From an uncultured Oscillospiraceae bacterium (GTDB lineage Bacteria; Bacillota; Clostridia; Oscillospirales; Oscillospiraceae), in NCBI GenBank assembly GCA_910584045.1, contig CAJTYO010000007.1, positions 1-64,000 on the forward strand: a DNA stretch of 64,000 bases. The letters run 5' to 3'. Numbering within the stretch: position 1 is the stretch's first letter; every line of letters starts with the position of its first letter. The notes below the pieces were generated by a model. That model had not been told where the DNA came from. It did no database searches and worked only from the letters and a program-made list of their open reading frames with translations. The position numbers and the translations under genes were made by a program. Below are positions 1 to 7,247 of this stretch, piece by piece.

Positions 1-883
1 AGGTGACGGAGCCCTCCTTGGTGGAGGCGATCCGCTCCTGGAGCTCCCCCATCTCCCCGGCCAGGGTGGGCTGGTAGCCTACGGCAGAGGGCATACGGCC
101 CAGCAGGGTGGACACCTCACTGCCTGCCTGGACGAAGCGGAAGATATTGTCAATGAACAGCAGCACATCCTTGTGTTCCTTGTCCCGGAAATGCTCCGCC
201 ATGGTCAGCCCTGCCAGGGCCACCCGCATCCGCACGCCGGGGGATTCGTTCATCTGGCCGAAAACCAGGGCCGTTTTGTCGGACACGCCGCTCTCCCGCA
301 TCTCCCGCCACAGATCGTTACCCTCACGGCTCCGCTCGCCCACGCCGGTGAAAATGGAATACCCGCCGTGCTCCATGGCCACGTTGTGGATCAGCTCCTG
401 GATGAGCACCGTTTTGCCCACGCCGGCCCCGCCGAAGAGGCCGATCTTTCCCCCCTTGGGGTAGGGCTCCAAAAGGTCGATGACCTTGATGCCCGTCTCC
501 AGAATCTCCACCGCCGGGCTCTGCTCCTCAAAGGTGGGGCTCTTGCGGTAGATGCTCTGCACGGGGGTTCCCTCAGGCATGGGACCGCCTCCGTCGATGG
601 GCTGACCCAGCACGTTAAACATACGCCCCAGCGTAGCCCGGCCCACGGGCACCTGTATGGTCCGGCCTGGTACGTCCACGGCCAGACCCCGGGCCAGCCC
701 TTCGCTGGGGGAAAGCATGACACAGCGCACGGTGCCCCGTCCGATGTGCTGGGCTACCTCCATGACCCGCACGGTCCCGTCCCGCTCCACGGTCAGCGCC
801 TCCCGCAGCCGGGGCAGCTCGCCTTCCTGTATTTCCACGTCCACAACGGGCCCGGAAATCTGTACGATGATTCCTCTTTCCAA
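1..883 (-). CDS. atpD: ATP synthase F1 subunit beta (partial, C-terminus cut by window edge)
   Basis: Catalytic subunit of the F1 head of ATP synthase, forming nucleotide sites with alpha on the cytoplasmic side of the membrane. The window holds codons 1-294 of a family that is about 460-470 residues long. Visible are the N-terminal barrel (about 1-75), the P-loop GGAGVGKT at 151-158, a GERSREG motif near 180 and the Walker B-like LLFIDNIFRF near 240. The start is a TTG at 883; AAGGAGAGG lies just upstream and overlaps the atpG stop region, and no in-frame ATG fits. It begins five bases after the atpG stop, so it is co-translated in the operon. The epsilon gene would be expected beyond the left edge. 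Confidence 0.95.
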   Translation of the reverse strand, partial: MERGIIVQISGPVVDVEIQEGELPRLREALTVERDGTVRVMEVAQHIGRGTVRCVMLSPSEGLARGLAVDVPGRTIQVPVGRATLGRMFNVLGQPIDGGGPMPEGTPVQSIYRKSPTFEEQSPAVEILETGIKVIDLLEPYPKGGKIGLFGGAGVGKTVLIQELIHNVAMEHGGYSIFTGVGERSREGNDLWREMRESGVSDKTALVFGQMNESPGVRMRVALAGLTMAEHFRDKEHKDVLLFIDNIFRFVQAGSEVSTLLGRMPSAVGYQPTLAGEMGELQERIASTKEGSVT

Positions 884-888
884 ATCCC

Positions 889-1794
889 TTACCTCTCCTT
901 CTTCTGGTGCTTTTGCCGCTGGGCCCTGGCCCCAGCGGAGACCTCGGTGATCTCCTGGGTGATGCTGGCCTGGCGGACCCGGTTGAATTGCAGGGACAGC
1001 TCCCCCAGCAGCCCCTCCGCGTTCTGGTTGGCGCTGTCCATGGCGGTCATGCGGGCGTTCTGCTCACAGCAGAAGCTGTCGATCAGGGCGCTGTAGATGA
1101 ACCCGGACACGTAGCTGGGCATCATGTTGTTAAGCACCGCCGCCGCATTGGGCAAAAACTCGAAGGGGGTCTTCACCGGCTCCTCCGCCTCGCCGGTATC
1201 GGCGAAATGGGTCCGGCGGAAGGGTAGCAGCCGGGTAGACCGGGCTTCATAAGACATCGTGCCGGCCATGTCGGTGTAGACGACAAAAATCTTCCGCAGC
1301 TCCCCCCGGTCATAGCCGTCCAGCAGCAGGGCGCTGATCTCCCGGGCTCGTGCCATGGTGGGATTTTGGGCGGTGTAAAGAAAGGAGTGCTCAATGGGGA
1401 TCTTCCGCTGGGCAAAAAACCGACGGCCGTACTCTCCCACTACAAACAGCTTCATATCCGGGTGCTGCGCCAGAAGGCGCATGGCCTCCCGGATGGCGTT
1501 CTGGTTATAGGCCCCCGCCAGGCCCTTGTCGGCGGTGATGACCAGGCAGCCGTAAGTCCCCTCCGGATCCGGGGCGTCGTCGTTGTGATAAAAATAAGGG
1601 CTGTCCACGTATCCCGCCGCCCGGAAGACCCGTTTGATCTCCCCTCGCAGAGCCAGGAAGTAGGGCCGGGTGTTTTCCAGCTCCTGCCGGGCCCGGCGCA
1701 GCTTAGTGGAGGCGATGAGGTACATGGCGCTGGTGATTTTCTTTGTTTCCTGAACGCTGGCGATATGGGACTTGATTTCCTTCGTTCCGGCCAT
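889..1794 (-). CDS. atpG: ATP synthase F1 subunit gamma
   Basis: Central-stalk subunit that rotates inside the alpha-beta hexamer and couples it to the c ring. The N-terminus MAGTKEIKSHIASVQ and the following KKITSAM stretch are the conserved first helix, and the C-terminal helix with FNRVRQASITQEITE near the end is the matching second coiled-coil arm. Length is 301 residues, slightly above the usual 285-290. I chose ATG 1794 because the family begins with MAG/MAS followed by a K-E-I motif; an ATG at 1806 would add four residues. The atpA stop codon lies within a few bases of the start, so translational coupling is likely. Confidence 0.95.
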   Translation of the reverse strand: MAGTKEIKSHIASVQETKKITSAMYLIASTKLRRARQELENTRPYFLALRGEIKRVFRAAGYVDSPYFYHNDDAPDPEGTYGCLVITADKGLAGAYNQNAIREAMRLLAQHPDMKLFVVGEYGRRFFAQRKIPIEHSFLYTAQNPTMARAREISALLLDGYDRGELRKIFVVYTDMAGTMSYEARSTRLLPFRRTHFADTGEAEEPVKTPFEFLPNAAAVLNNMMPSYVSGFIYSALIDSFCCEQNARMTAMDSANQNAEGLLGELSLQFNRVRQASITQEITEVSAGARAQRQKHQKKER

Positions 1795-1795
1795 A

Positions 1796-3556
1796 TCAGC
1801 CACCACGCTTCCCGCCGGCCTGATACAGCTCCAGGAAGCGCCGGGACAGCTTCAGCAGCTCCTCCCGATCCCCCTCGGGCAGCAGACCGGTCATATCGAT
1901 CCGGCGGCACAGATCCGGGGCTTCCGCTTCTACAAAGGACAGCATCTCTCGGCGGAAGGCCTCCAGACTCTCCAGGGGGATGTCCTGCATTACGTGGTGC
2001 AGGGCGGCGGTGAGTACGACCACCTGCTGGTGTTGAGAGAAGGGGGCGTACTGGCTCTGGCGCAGCAGGCGCATCAGTCCCTGTCCATAGGCCAGCTGGC
2101 GCTTGGTTGCCTCATCCAGGTCGCTGGAGAATTGGGTGAACACTTCCATCTCCCGATACTGGGCCAGCTCCAGTCGGATGGCCCCCGCCGCGGACTTCAT
2201 GGCCCGTGTCTGGGCGTCGCCGCCCACACGGGAGACGGACAGGCCCACATTGACAGCGGGCCGCTGCCCGGCAAAAAACAGCTCGGTCTCCAGGAAAATC
2301 TGGCCGTCGGTGATGGAAATAATGTTGGTGGGGATATAGGCGGACACGTCTCCCGCCTGGGTCTCCACGATGGGCAGAGCGGTCATGCTGCCGCCCCCCA
2401 GCTCGTCGCTGAGGTGGGCCGCCCGCTCCAGCAGGCGGGAGTGAAGATAGAACACGTCTCCGGGGTAGGCCTCCCGCCCGGGGGAGCGCTCCAGCAAAAG
2501 GCTCAAAGCCCGGTAGGCGATAGCGTGCTTGCTCAGGTCGTCGTAGATGATGAGCACGTCCTGCCCCTGGTACATGAAGTACTCAGCCAGAGCGCAGCCG
2601 GCGTAGGGGGCGATATACTGCAGGGCGGCGGAATCCCCGGCACAGGCGCTGACCACGGCGGTGTACTCCATGGCTCCCCGGCGGGCAAGGTTCTCCACCA
2701 GCTGAGCTACGGAGCTGGTCTTCTGCCCAATGGCCACGTAAACGCAGACCACGCCCTTCCCCTTCTGGTTGAGGATGGCGTCCACGGCGATGGCGGTTTT
2801 GCCGGTCTGGCGGTCACCGATGATCAGTTCCCGCTGGCCTCGGCCGATGGGGAACATGGAGTCGATGGTCAGAATACCCGTCTCCATGGGGGTGTTCACC
2901 GGCTGGCGGTCCAGAATGCCGGGGGCGGGGGCCTCGATGGGCCGGCGGCCCTCGGCGTGGATGCGGCCCCGGCCGTCGATGGGCACGCCCAACGCGTCCA
3001 CCACCCGGCCCAGAAAGCCGTCGCCCACGGGCATGCCGGCGGTCTTCAGTGTACGGCGGACCATGCTGCCGGCGCTGACCTCCTCACTGTCGCCAAAGAG
3101 GATACAGCTCAGCTCCCCCCGGCGCAGGTCCTGAACCATACCCTTTACGCCGGAATCAAAGAGAAGTATCTCTCCATACTGAGCGTGCTCCAGTCCGCCT
3201 ACGGTGGCAATCTCGCCGTCCACCGTCAGCACCTCGCCGATCTCCTCGGGCATCACGGACAGCGTCCAGTCCGACGCCGCCTGGCGCATCAGGGGCAGCA
3301 GGTCGTTCTCCCCGGGCTGGATCTGGCGGAGGTAGTCGGTAAACTGCCGAATCCGTCCGTCCAGGGTCCAGTCGTACACGTCGGATCCCACCTGCAGCCG
3401 GAAGCCGGAGCGCAGCGCCTCGTCCTTCTCCCAGTGAAGGGGAACCTTGCGCTGGTAAGTCCGGCTGAGAAAGTCGGAAAAGCGCTGGAGCTGGGCCTGG
3501 GTGGGTTCACGGGCGCTGCGCAGCTCCGCGGTCAGGCGGCCTCTAGCGCTTCTCAT
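1796..3556 (-). CDS. atpA: ATP synthase F1 subunit alpha with fused delta-like N-terminal domain
   Basis: Regulatory nucleotide-binding subunit of F1. At 586 residues it is about 80 longer than the usual alpha (near 500). Residues about 83-586 are a normal alpha: P-loop GDRQTGKT at 247-254 and the VSRVGGDAQ signature near 440. Residues about 8-78 read like the C-terminal half of the delta (OSCP) subunit: LTAELRSA, then AQLQRFSDFLSRTYQRKV, a GFRLQVGSDVYDWTLDGRI strand pair and a final helix. No separate atpH exists between atpF and atpA. The start ATG at 3556 overlaps the end of atpF by 14 bases and has GGAGG upstream, so the extension is translated rather than an artefact of start choice. The P-loop is offset by 78 from the E. 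coli position, matching the inserted length. Confidence 0.95.
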   Translation of the reverse strand: MRSARGRLTAELRSAREPTQAQLQRFSDFLSRTYQRKVPLHWEKDEALRSGFRLQVGSDVYDWTLDGRIRQFTDYLRQIQPGENDLLPLMRQAASDWTLSVMPEEIGEVLTVDGEIATVGGLEHAQYGEILLFDSGVKGMVQDLRRGELSCILFGDSEEVSAGSMVRRTLKTAGMPVGDGFLGRVVDALGVPIDGRGRIHAEGRRPIEAPAPGILDRQPVNTPMETGILTIDSMFPIGRGQRELIIGDRQTGKTAIAVDAILNQKGKGVVCVYVAIGQKTSSVAQLVENLARRGAMEYTAVVSACAGDSAALQYIAPYAGCALAEYFMYQGQDVLIIYDDLSKHAIAYRALSLLLERSPGREAYPGDVFYLHSRLLERAAHLSDELGGGSMTALPIVETQAGDVSAYIPTNIISITDGQIFLETELFFAGQRPAVNVGLSVSRVGGDAQTRAMKSAAGAIRLELAQYREMEVFTQFSSDLDEATKRQLAYGQGLMRLLRQSQYAPFSQHQQVVVLTAALHHVMQDIPLESLEAFRREMLSFVEAEAPDLCRRIDMTGLLPEGDREELLKLSRRFLELYQAGGKRGG

Positions 3557-4028
3557 TGTTTCCGCCCTCCTCCGCCAGGTCTAGGAATTGATCGAAGGGG
3601 TCGCTCTGCAGGGCCAGCCGTTTGGTGGCCTCCGCCGCCAGACGGCGCAGCTCCCGTTGGGAGGAGCGCAGAATCTCCTCCCGGTCGTGCTCTGCCTCAG
3701 CCCGGGCATGGGTGAGAATCTGCTGAGCCTGGGTCTGAACCTGGGTCAGCTGCTCCTCGGCGGCCTGCTGCACGGCCTGCTGGGCCTTGGCCCGGGACTG
3801 GCGGATCTCCTCGTCGGCCCCGTCCAGCTTGGCCTGGTACTCGCCCATGATCCGCTCGGCGTCGGCCAGCTTCTCCTCGGCCTGCCGGTCCCTCTCCCGG
3901 TAGTGGGCCTCCCGCTTCTCCATGAACTGCTTGACAGGCTTGAAGAGGATGAAGTACAGACCGCCCACCAGGATGGCCAGGTTCATCCAGTGCAGCAAAA
4001 TCTGCTGCAGATCAATATTCAACGGCAT
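3543..4028 (-). CDS. atpF: ATP synthase Fo subunit b
   Basis: Peripheral-stalk subunit: one N-terminal membrane helix (about residues 8-30, with HWMNLAILVGGLYFILF) followed by a long charged coiled coil rich in Ala, Glu, Gln and Arg. At 161 residues it is of normal length, so it is not a b-delta fusion of the mycobacterial type. The start ATG 4028 has GGTGGGG just upstream; a GTG at 4037 in the same frame is an alternative adding three residues. It overlaps atpA by 14 bases. The end (QFLDLAEEGG) does not extend into a delta N-terminal domain, which leaves the delta N-domain unaccounted for in this operon. Confidence 0.93.
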   Translation of the reverse strand: MPLNIDLQQILLHWMNLAILVGGLYFILFKPVKQFMEKREAHYRERDRQAEEKLADAERIMGEYQAKLDGADEEIRQSRAKAQQAVQQAAEEQLTQVQTQAQQILTHARAEAEHDREEILRSSQRELRRLAAEATKRLALQSDPFDQFLDLAEEGGNNEKR

Positions 4029-4042
4029 TGTCCCCACCTGCC

Positions 4043-4396
4043 TTACAACACAAAGATAATCAGAATGACCACCAGCAGTGCATAGATGATGGCGGTCTCA
4101 ATGAAGACCAGACCCAACATCAGCATGGTGCGGATCTTGCCCTCGGCCTCGGGCTGGCGGGCGATGCCCTCGGCGGACTTGGCGGTGGCCAGGCCCATAC
4201 CCACCGCGCCGCCGGCGGCGGCCACGCCCACGGCGATACCCGCGGCGATGGCCTTCAGACCGATGGAATCGTCCTGCGCCTGTTCCTCGGCGGCGGGGGC
4301 GCCGTCGGGCGCGGCGGCATAAGCCGGAGCCGCCAGGGCCAGGACAAGGAGCAGCACGCCGGTCAGCGCACAGAGCTTTTTCAGTAGAGTATTCAT
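4043..4396 (-). CDS. atpE: ATP synthase Fo subunit c with N-terminal signal-like extension
   Basis: Rotor-ring subunit that carries ions through the membrane. The 117 residues consist of a signal-peptide-like leader (1-28, ending APAYAAA), an acidic linker, and the two-helix hairpin from about 45 to 117. The polar loop ARQPEA (79-84) is typical, and the ion-binding carboxylate is Glu100, followed by Thr101 and with Tyr105 one turn on. In Na+-dependent rings a Gln in helix 1 aligns with Met67 here, so the Na+ network is incomplete and the ion cannot be called from sequence. Start ATG 4396 has GGAGG at good spacing. A 64-base gap with a short GCCC/GGGC hairpin separates it from atpB. Confidence 0.93.
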   Translation of the reverse strand: MNTLLKKLCALTGVLLLVLALAAPAYAAAPDGAPAAEEQAQDDSIGLKAIAAGIAVGVAAAGGAVGMGLATAKSAEGIARQPEAEGKIRTMLMLGLVFIETAIIYALLVVILIIFVL

Positions 4397-4460
4397 GGCA
4401 GATAACCTCCAATATGTTCTAAAAGTGTAGTTAATAACAGTTAAGCCCGGAAAAAGGGCA

Positions 4461-5282
4461 TCATGCCTTGGACCGCTTCTTTTTGGGTTTGTGGGACGGC
4501 TCGGAGACCTCTCCGTAGTACAGGGCGGTCAGCATGGTCAGCACGTATGTCTGGATCAGCGCGTGGAGCAGGGTAAACATTACGCCCACCACCACGGGCA
4601 GGATAAAGCTGAGGCTGACATAGTAATACACCAGCTCTGTAACGAGCAGGCCGCTGAGTAGTGCGCCGAAGAGACGGAAGCTCATGGAGATGGGCAGGGA
4701 GAACTCCTTGAGGGCCTTCCCTACGCCGCCCGGGCCGTTGCCGACGACACCGCCGGAGACAATGACCAGGTAGGAGAGAGTGCCAAGGGCGATGGCGGCG
4801 TTCACGTCGGACAGGGGGGCGGGCAGAGTGACGGGGTGGCCCAGGGTGGTGACAGCCTGGACGCCCAGCAGCTCAAAAAGAGTTCCCACAAAGATGTACG
4901 CGCCCACGCCGAAAATATAGGCCCCCAGAAAGCGGCAGCGGTGGGGACTGTTATTTTTGGCCATGTGGTCGAAAAGCCCCACCGCCTCCTCCAGGAGCAG
5001 CTGCAGCCGCCCTGGTATGAACTTGAATCGGGGAACAGCAAAGATACGGATACAGACGGCTGCCAGCAGGAGAATCGCCGTGACGGTGAAAGCGGAGATC
5101 AGACCGGGGTTTACCGACCTCCAGCCAAATAGGCTGATCCGGTTGGTCCCGTGAAGTACCGCGTCCCGCATCATCTCCTGCACGCTCTCCGCCCGGCCTG
5201 GCGACCCGGTGAGCAGCGCCCCGGCCAGCAGCAGCAGGATCGCCGCGAGCCACAGTACCAGGGCTTTTTTGTGTTGTTTCAT
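4461..5282 (-). CDS. atpB: ATP synthase Fo subunit a
   Basis: Membrane subunit forming the two ion half-channels next to the c ring; about five to six hydrophobic segments. The essential arginine is Arg203 in SFRLFGALLSG; the Asn usual after RLFG is replaced by Ala. DVNAAIALGTL (159-169) and the last helix HALIQTYVLTMLTALYYGE match the family. The first 30 residues look like a signal peptide or an extra N-terminal helix (MKQHKKALVLWLAAILLLLAG). Length 273 is within the family range. The start ATG 5282 has AAGAAGGAG upstream. It is the first gene of the operon; no atpI/uncI gene precedes it, and the C-terminus is lysine-rich. Confidence 0.93.
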   Translation of the reverse strand: MKQHKKALVLWLAAILLLLAGALLTGSPGRAESVQEMMRDAVLHGTNRISLFGWRSVNPGLISAFTVTAILLLAAVCIRIFAVPRFKFIPGRLQLLLEEAVGLFDHMAKNNSPHRCRFLGAYIFGVGAYIFVGTLFELLGVQAVTTLGHPVTLPAPLSDVNAAIALGTLSYLVIVSGGVVGNGPGGVGKALKEFSLPISMSFRLFGALLSGLLVTELVYYYVSLSFILPVVVGVMFTLLHALIQTYVLTMLTALYYGEVSEPSHKPKKKRSKA

Positions 5283-5358
5283 CCAGCACTCCTTCTTTCA
5301 CTTTTGGTGTTGGGGCAGGGGCCGCTTGCTCATGGCGGACCCCACCTGCAGCGATACA

Positions 5359-5367
5359 ATTATACCA
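5359..5367 (-). promoter_or_regulatory. Extended -10 promoter of the atp operon
   Basis: Reading the minus strand, TGGTATAAT (TGn plus a perfect TATAAT) lies 77 bases upstream of the atpB start. A TTGACA is present at 5371-5376 but is only about 7 bases away, too close to serve as its -35; the extended -10 would compensate. This is a motif call only. Confidence 0.5.
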
Positions 5368-5491
5368 CGCTTGTCAATAGCTCCGCTCCGTCTTTTTGTC
5401 CAAAATCCGGGCGAAACTGTACAGAAAAACCGGTAGCATTTGGGGGAGGGTTATGGTAAGATTTGGTCACATTAAAAAGGAGGAATTGAAC

Positions 5492-5950
5492 ATGAGATTA
5501 GGCGGCAATCTGTACCGGGCAAGAAAGAGCAGGGGCCTCTCCCAGGAGGCGGTGGCCGAAAAGCTGGGCGTGAGCCGGCAGACCATCTCCAAGTGGGAGA
5601 CGGACGAGACGCTGCCGGACATCCGGCAGTCCAAGCGGCTGGCAGTGCTGTACGGGCTGTCCCTGGATGAGCTGATTGAGTTTGACATCGATGTAAAAGA
5701 GATTCAGGATGTCATCGATCGGACCAGCGAGGAGACCTCAGAGAAAATTGACTGGGCAAAAGCTTGGAGCAAGAAGTATCCTATTTTGGCCCAATACCGG
5801 CAGGAGATGGACACGGCCCCCTATGCCGCAGAGCTGGAGCGGCTGCTGGAGGCGCTGAGGAGGAAACAGGGTTATGACGAGCTGAATGCCTTCCTCGTAC
5901 TCAAAGATATCCTGGCCTGCGTGTGGAAAAGCAGAAAGGAATCCCGCTGA
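5492..5950 (+). CDS. XRE-family helix-turn-helix regulator
   Basis: Small DNA-binding protein of 152 residues. Residues 1-60 form a Cro/CI-type HTH: NLYRARKSRGLSQEAVAEKL, then VSRQTISKWETDETLPDI, followed by LAVLYGLSLDELIEFD. The remaining 90 residues are a helical charged tail without a domain I recognise. The start ATG 5492 is chosen because AAAGGAGG lies 8 bases upstream; in-frame codons further upstream (from 5396) lie in the promoter region and lack a ribosome binding site. It is divergent from the ATP synthase operon with about 210 bases between them and converges on the LacI gene. Target unknown. Confidence 0.85.
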   Translation: MRLGGNLYRARKSRGLSQEAVAEKLGVSRQTISKWETDETLPDIRQSKRLAVLYGLSLDELIEFDIDVKEIQDVIDRTSEETSEKIDWAKAWSKKYPILAQYRQEMDTAPYAAELERLLEALRRKQGYDELNAFLVLKDILACVWKSRKESR

Positions 5951-5998
5951 AGGCGGGACAGTTCTCCAACTTAATTTCGCACCTGCGGCAAGCCTTTT

Positions 5999-6030
5999 TA
6001 GCCGGCCGCCCCAACGGGGGCGGCCGGCTA
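5999..6030. terminator. GC-rich hairpin between convergent genes
   Basis: Perfect 14-bp stem TAGCCGGCCGCCCC / GGGGCGGCCGGCTA with a four-base loop (6013-6016). It sits between the ends of the XRE gene and the LacI gene, so it may serve both. Neither strand shows a good T-run after the stem, so this is a weak intrinsic terminator by the textbook rule. Confidence 0.5.
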
Positions 6031-6036
6031 TTCGTA

Positions 6037-7035
6037 TCAAACCGGTCCGCCGCTGCTCTCTCGGACTACCAGACGGCCCGGTATGATCTGTATAACCGGC
6101 GGTGCGTCCGCCTGGCGCAGACGCTCGGTCAGACGTTCCACCGCCGCCTCGGCCATCCGTCCCGTCTCTACATGGTAGGTAGTTAGATGGGGGGCCGCCA
6201 GGGTGGCGAAGCGGTGGTCGTCATAGCCGCACACCGCCATGTTCTCAGGAACCCGCCGCCCCGCGTCCCGTAAGGTCTGGACCAGATAAAAGGCCGCCTC
6301 GTCACAGCTGCATAAAAAGGCCTGAGGAAGCTGGGCCGGCAGGCGGAGGGGCAAAAAGGAACCGTCCCCGTCCCGATCCTCCAGCAGCCAGTCCTCCCGC
6401 CAGGGGACGCCCGCCGTCCGCAGCGCCTGTTGAAAACCCAGGAAGCGGTCCATGATGCTGGAGGTGGCCAGAACGCTGCCCACAAAGCCGATTTCCCGGA
6501 TTCCCCGGTCCAGCAGATGTCGTGTCAAGGAATAGCCGCCGTCCTGGTTGTCGCTGACCACGCAGTCCCAGGCAGCACCGGGGATCCGGAAATCCAGCAG
6601 AAGACATGGGACGCCCCCCGCCGACACTGCCCGCAGATAGCCCTCGTCAAAGCACCCCATGAAAATCAGTCCATCCGCCCGATGGCCTGTCAGCAGGGAG
6701 GGCAGAGCCCTCTCCCGTTCCGCCTCCAGGGAGACGATCTCAATCATGCACCCGAAGCCCCTGGACCCGCTTTCCAGAGCCAGGGCCCGATACAGATTGG
6801 CATAAAAAGCGTTCTCCGAGAAAAAGCGGTCGGACACCAGTACGCCTATGTTGCCCGTGCCCCCCAACTCGCAGTGGAGCTTGGTCCCTTCATAGCCCAT
6901 CTGCCGGGCCAGCGCCACCACCCTGGCCCGCATCTCCTCGCTGACCCCCGGCTTGCCGGCCAGGGCCTTGGACACGGACACGACGCTGATACCCAGCCTC
7001 TCCGCGATGTCCGCCATCCGCACCGGTTTTCCCAT
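6037..7035 (-). CDS. LacI-family transcriptional repressor (likely mannoside operon regulator)
   Basis: Sugar-responsive repressor of 332 residues. Residues 1-55 are the LacI headpiece: VRMADIAERLGISVVSVSKALAGKPGVSEEMRARV and the hinge region with MGYEG. The rest is a periplasmic-binding-protein-like effector domain (GNIGVLVSDRFF, DGLIFMGCFDEGYL, VSDNQDGGYSLTRHLLDRG, CGYDDHRFATLAAPHLTT). The start at ATG 7035 is supported by AGGAGG nine bases upstream; an ATG at 7044 lies directly against that site. It is divergent from the mannoside operon with a 212-base shared control region containing an inverted repeat over the operon's -35. The effector is inferred, not shown. Confidence 0.9.
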   Translation of the reverse strand: MGKPVRMADIAERLGISVVSVSKALAGKPGVSEEMRARVVALARQMGYEGTKLHCELGGTGNIGVLVSDRFFSENAFYANLYRALALESGSRGFGCMIEIVSLEAERERALPSLLTGHRADGLIFMGCFDEGYLRAVSAGGVPCLLLDFRIPGAAWDCVVSDNQDGGYSLTRHLLDRGIREIGFVGSVLATSSIMDRFLGFQQALRTAGVPWREDWLLEDRDGDGSFLPLRLPAQLPQAFLCSCDEAAFYLVQTLRDAGRRVPENMAVCGYDDHRFATLAAPHLTTYHVETGRMAEAAVERLTERLRQADAPPVIQIIPGRLVVRESSGGPV

Positions 7036-7075
7036 CAGATGCATCCTCCTGTTGTTGTCACATTTTTCCACTTGT

Positions 7076-7104
7076 ATTATAACCCTTTTTCGTTTCTCCG
7101 TCAA
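7076..7104 (-). promoter_or_regulatory. Promoter of the LacI-family gene
   Basis: On the minus strand TTGACG (7099-7104) and a perfect TATAAT (7076-7081) are separated by 17 bases and lie about 40 bases upstream of the LacI start codon. Motif evidence only. Confidence 0.6.
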
Positions 7105-7138
7105 CGGCGGCCTCGGGATCACTGTGGTAAATGAGCTA

Positions 7139-7167
7139 AAAATAGCCTAAATATCGCTTGCTATTTT
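7139..7167. promoter_or_regulatory. Inverted repeat over the -35 box (candidate LacI operator)
   Basis: AAAATAGC (7139-7146) and GCTATTTT (7160-7167) are perfect 8-base inverted arms 13 bases apart. The right arm covers the -35 hexamer of the downstream operon, a position where bound repressor would block RNA polymerase. LacI-family operators are usually more compact, so this could also be two half-sites of a looped arrangement. Confidence 0.45.
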
Positions 7168-7186
7168 ATAGGGGGCGTGATATAGT
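7158..7186 (+). promoter_or_regulatory. Promoter of the mannoside operon
   Basis: TTGCTA (7158-7163), a 17-base spacer and TATAGT (7181-7186), about 60 bases upstream of the first gene. The -35 overlaps an inverted-repeat arm. Confidence 0.6.
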
Positions 7187-7247
7187 TGTGACGACAATCC
7201 TTTGCGCCTCCGGGCGCGGAGAAACGACAGAAAGGAAGGGCGTCTCG

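Noticed and set aside
1772..3715. Long open frame on the plus strand antisense to atpA and atpF
   Set aside because: It follows the codon pattern of the real gene in high-GC DNA, has no ribosome binding site and reads as low-complexity Gly/Gln/His/Leu sequence.
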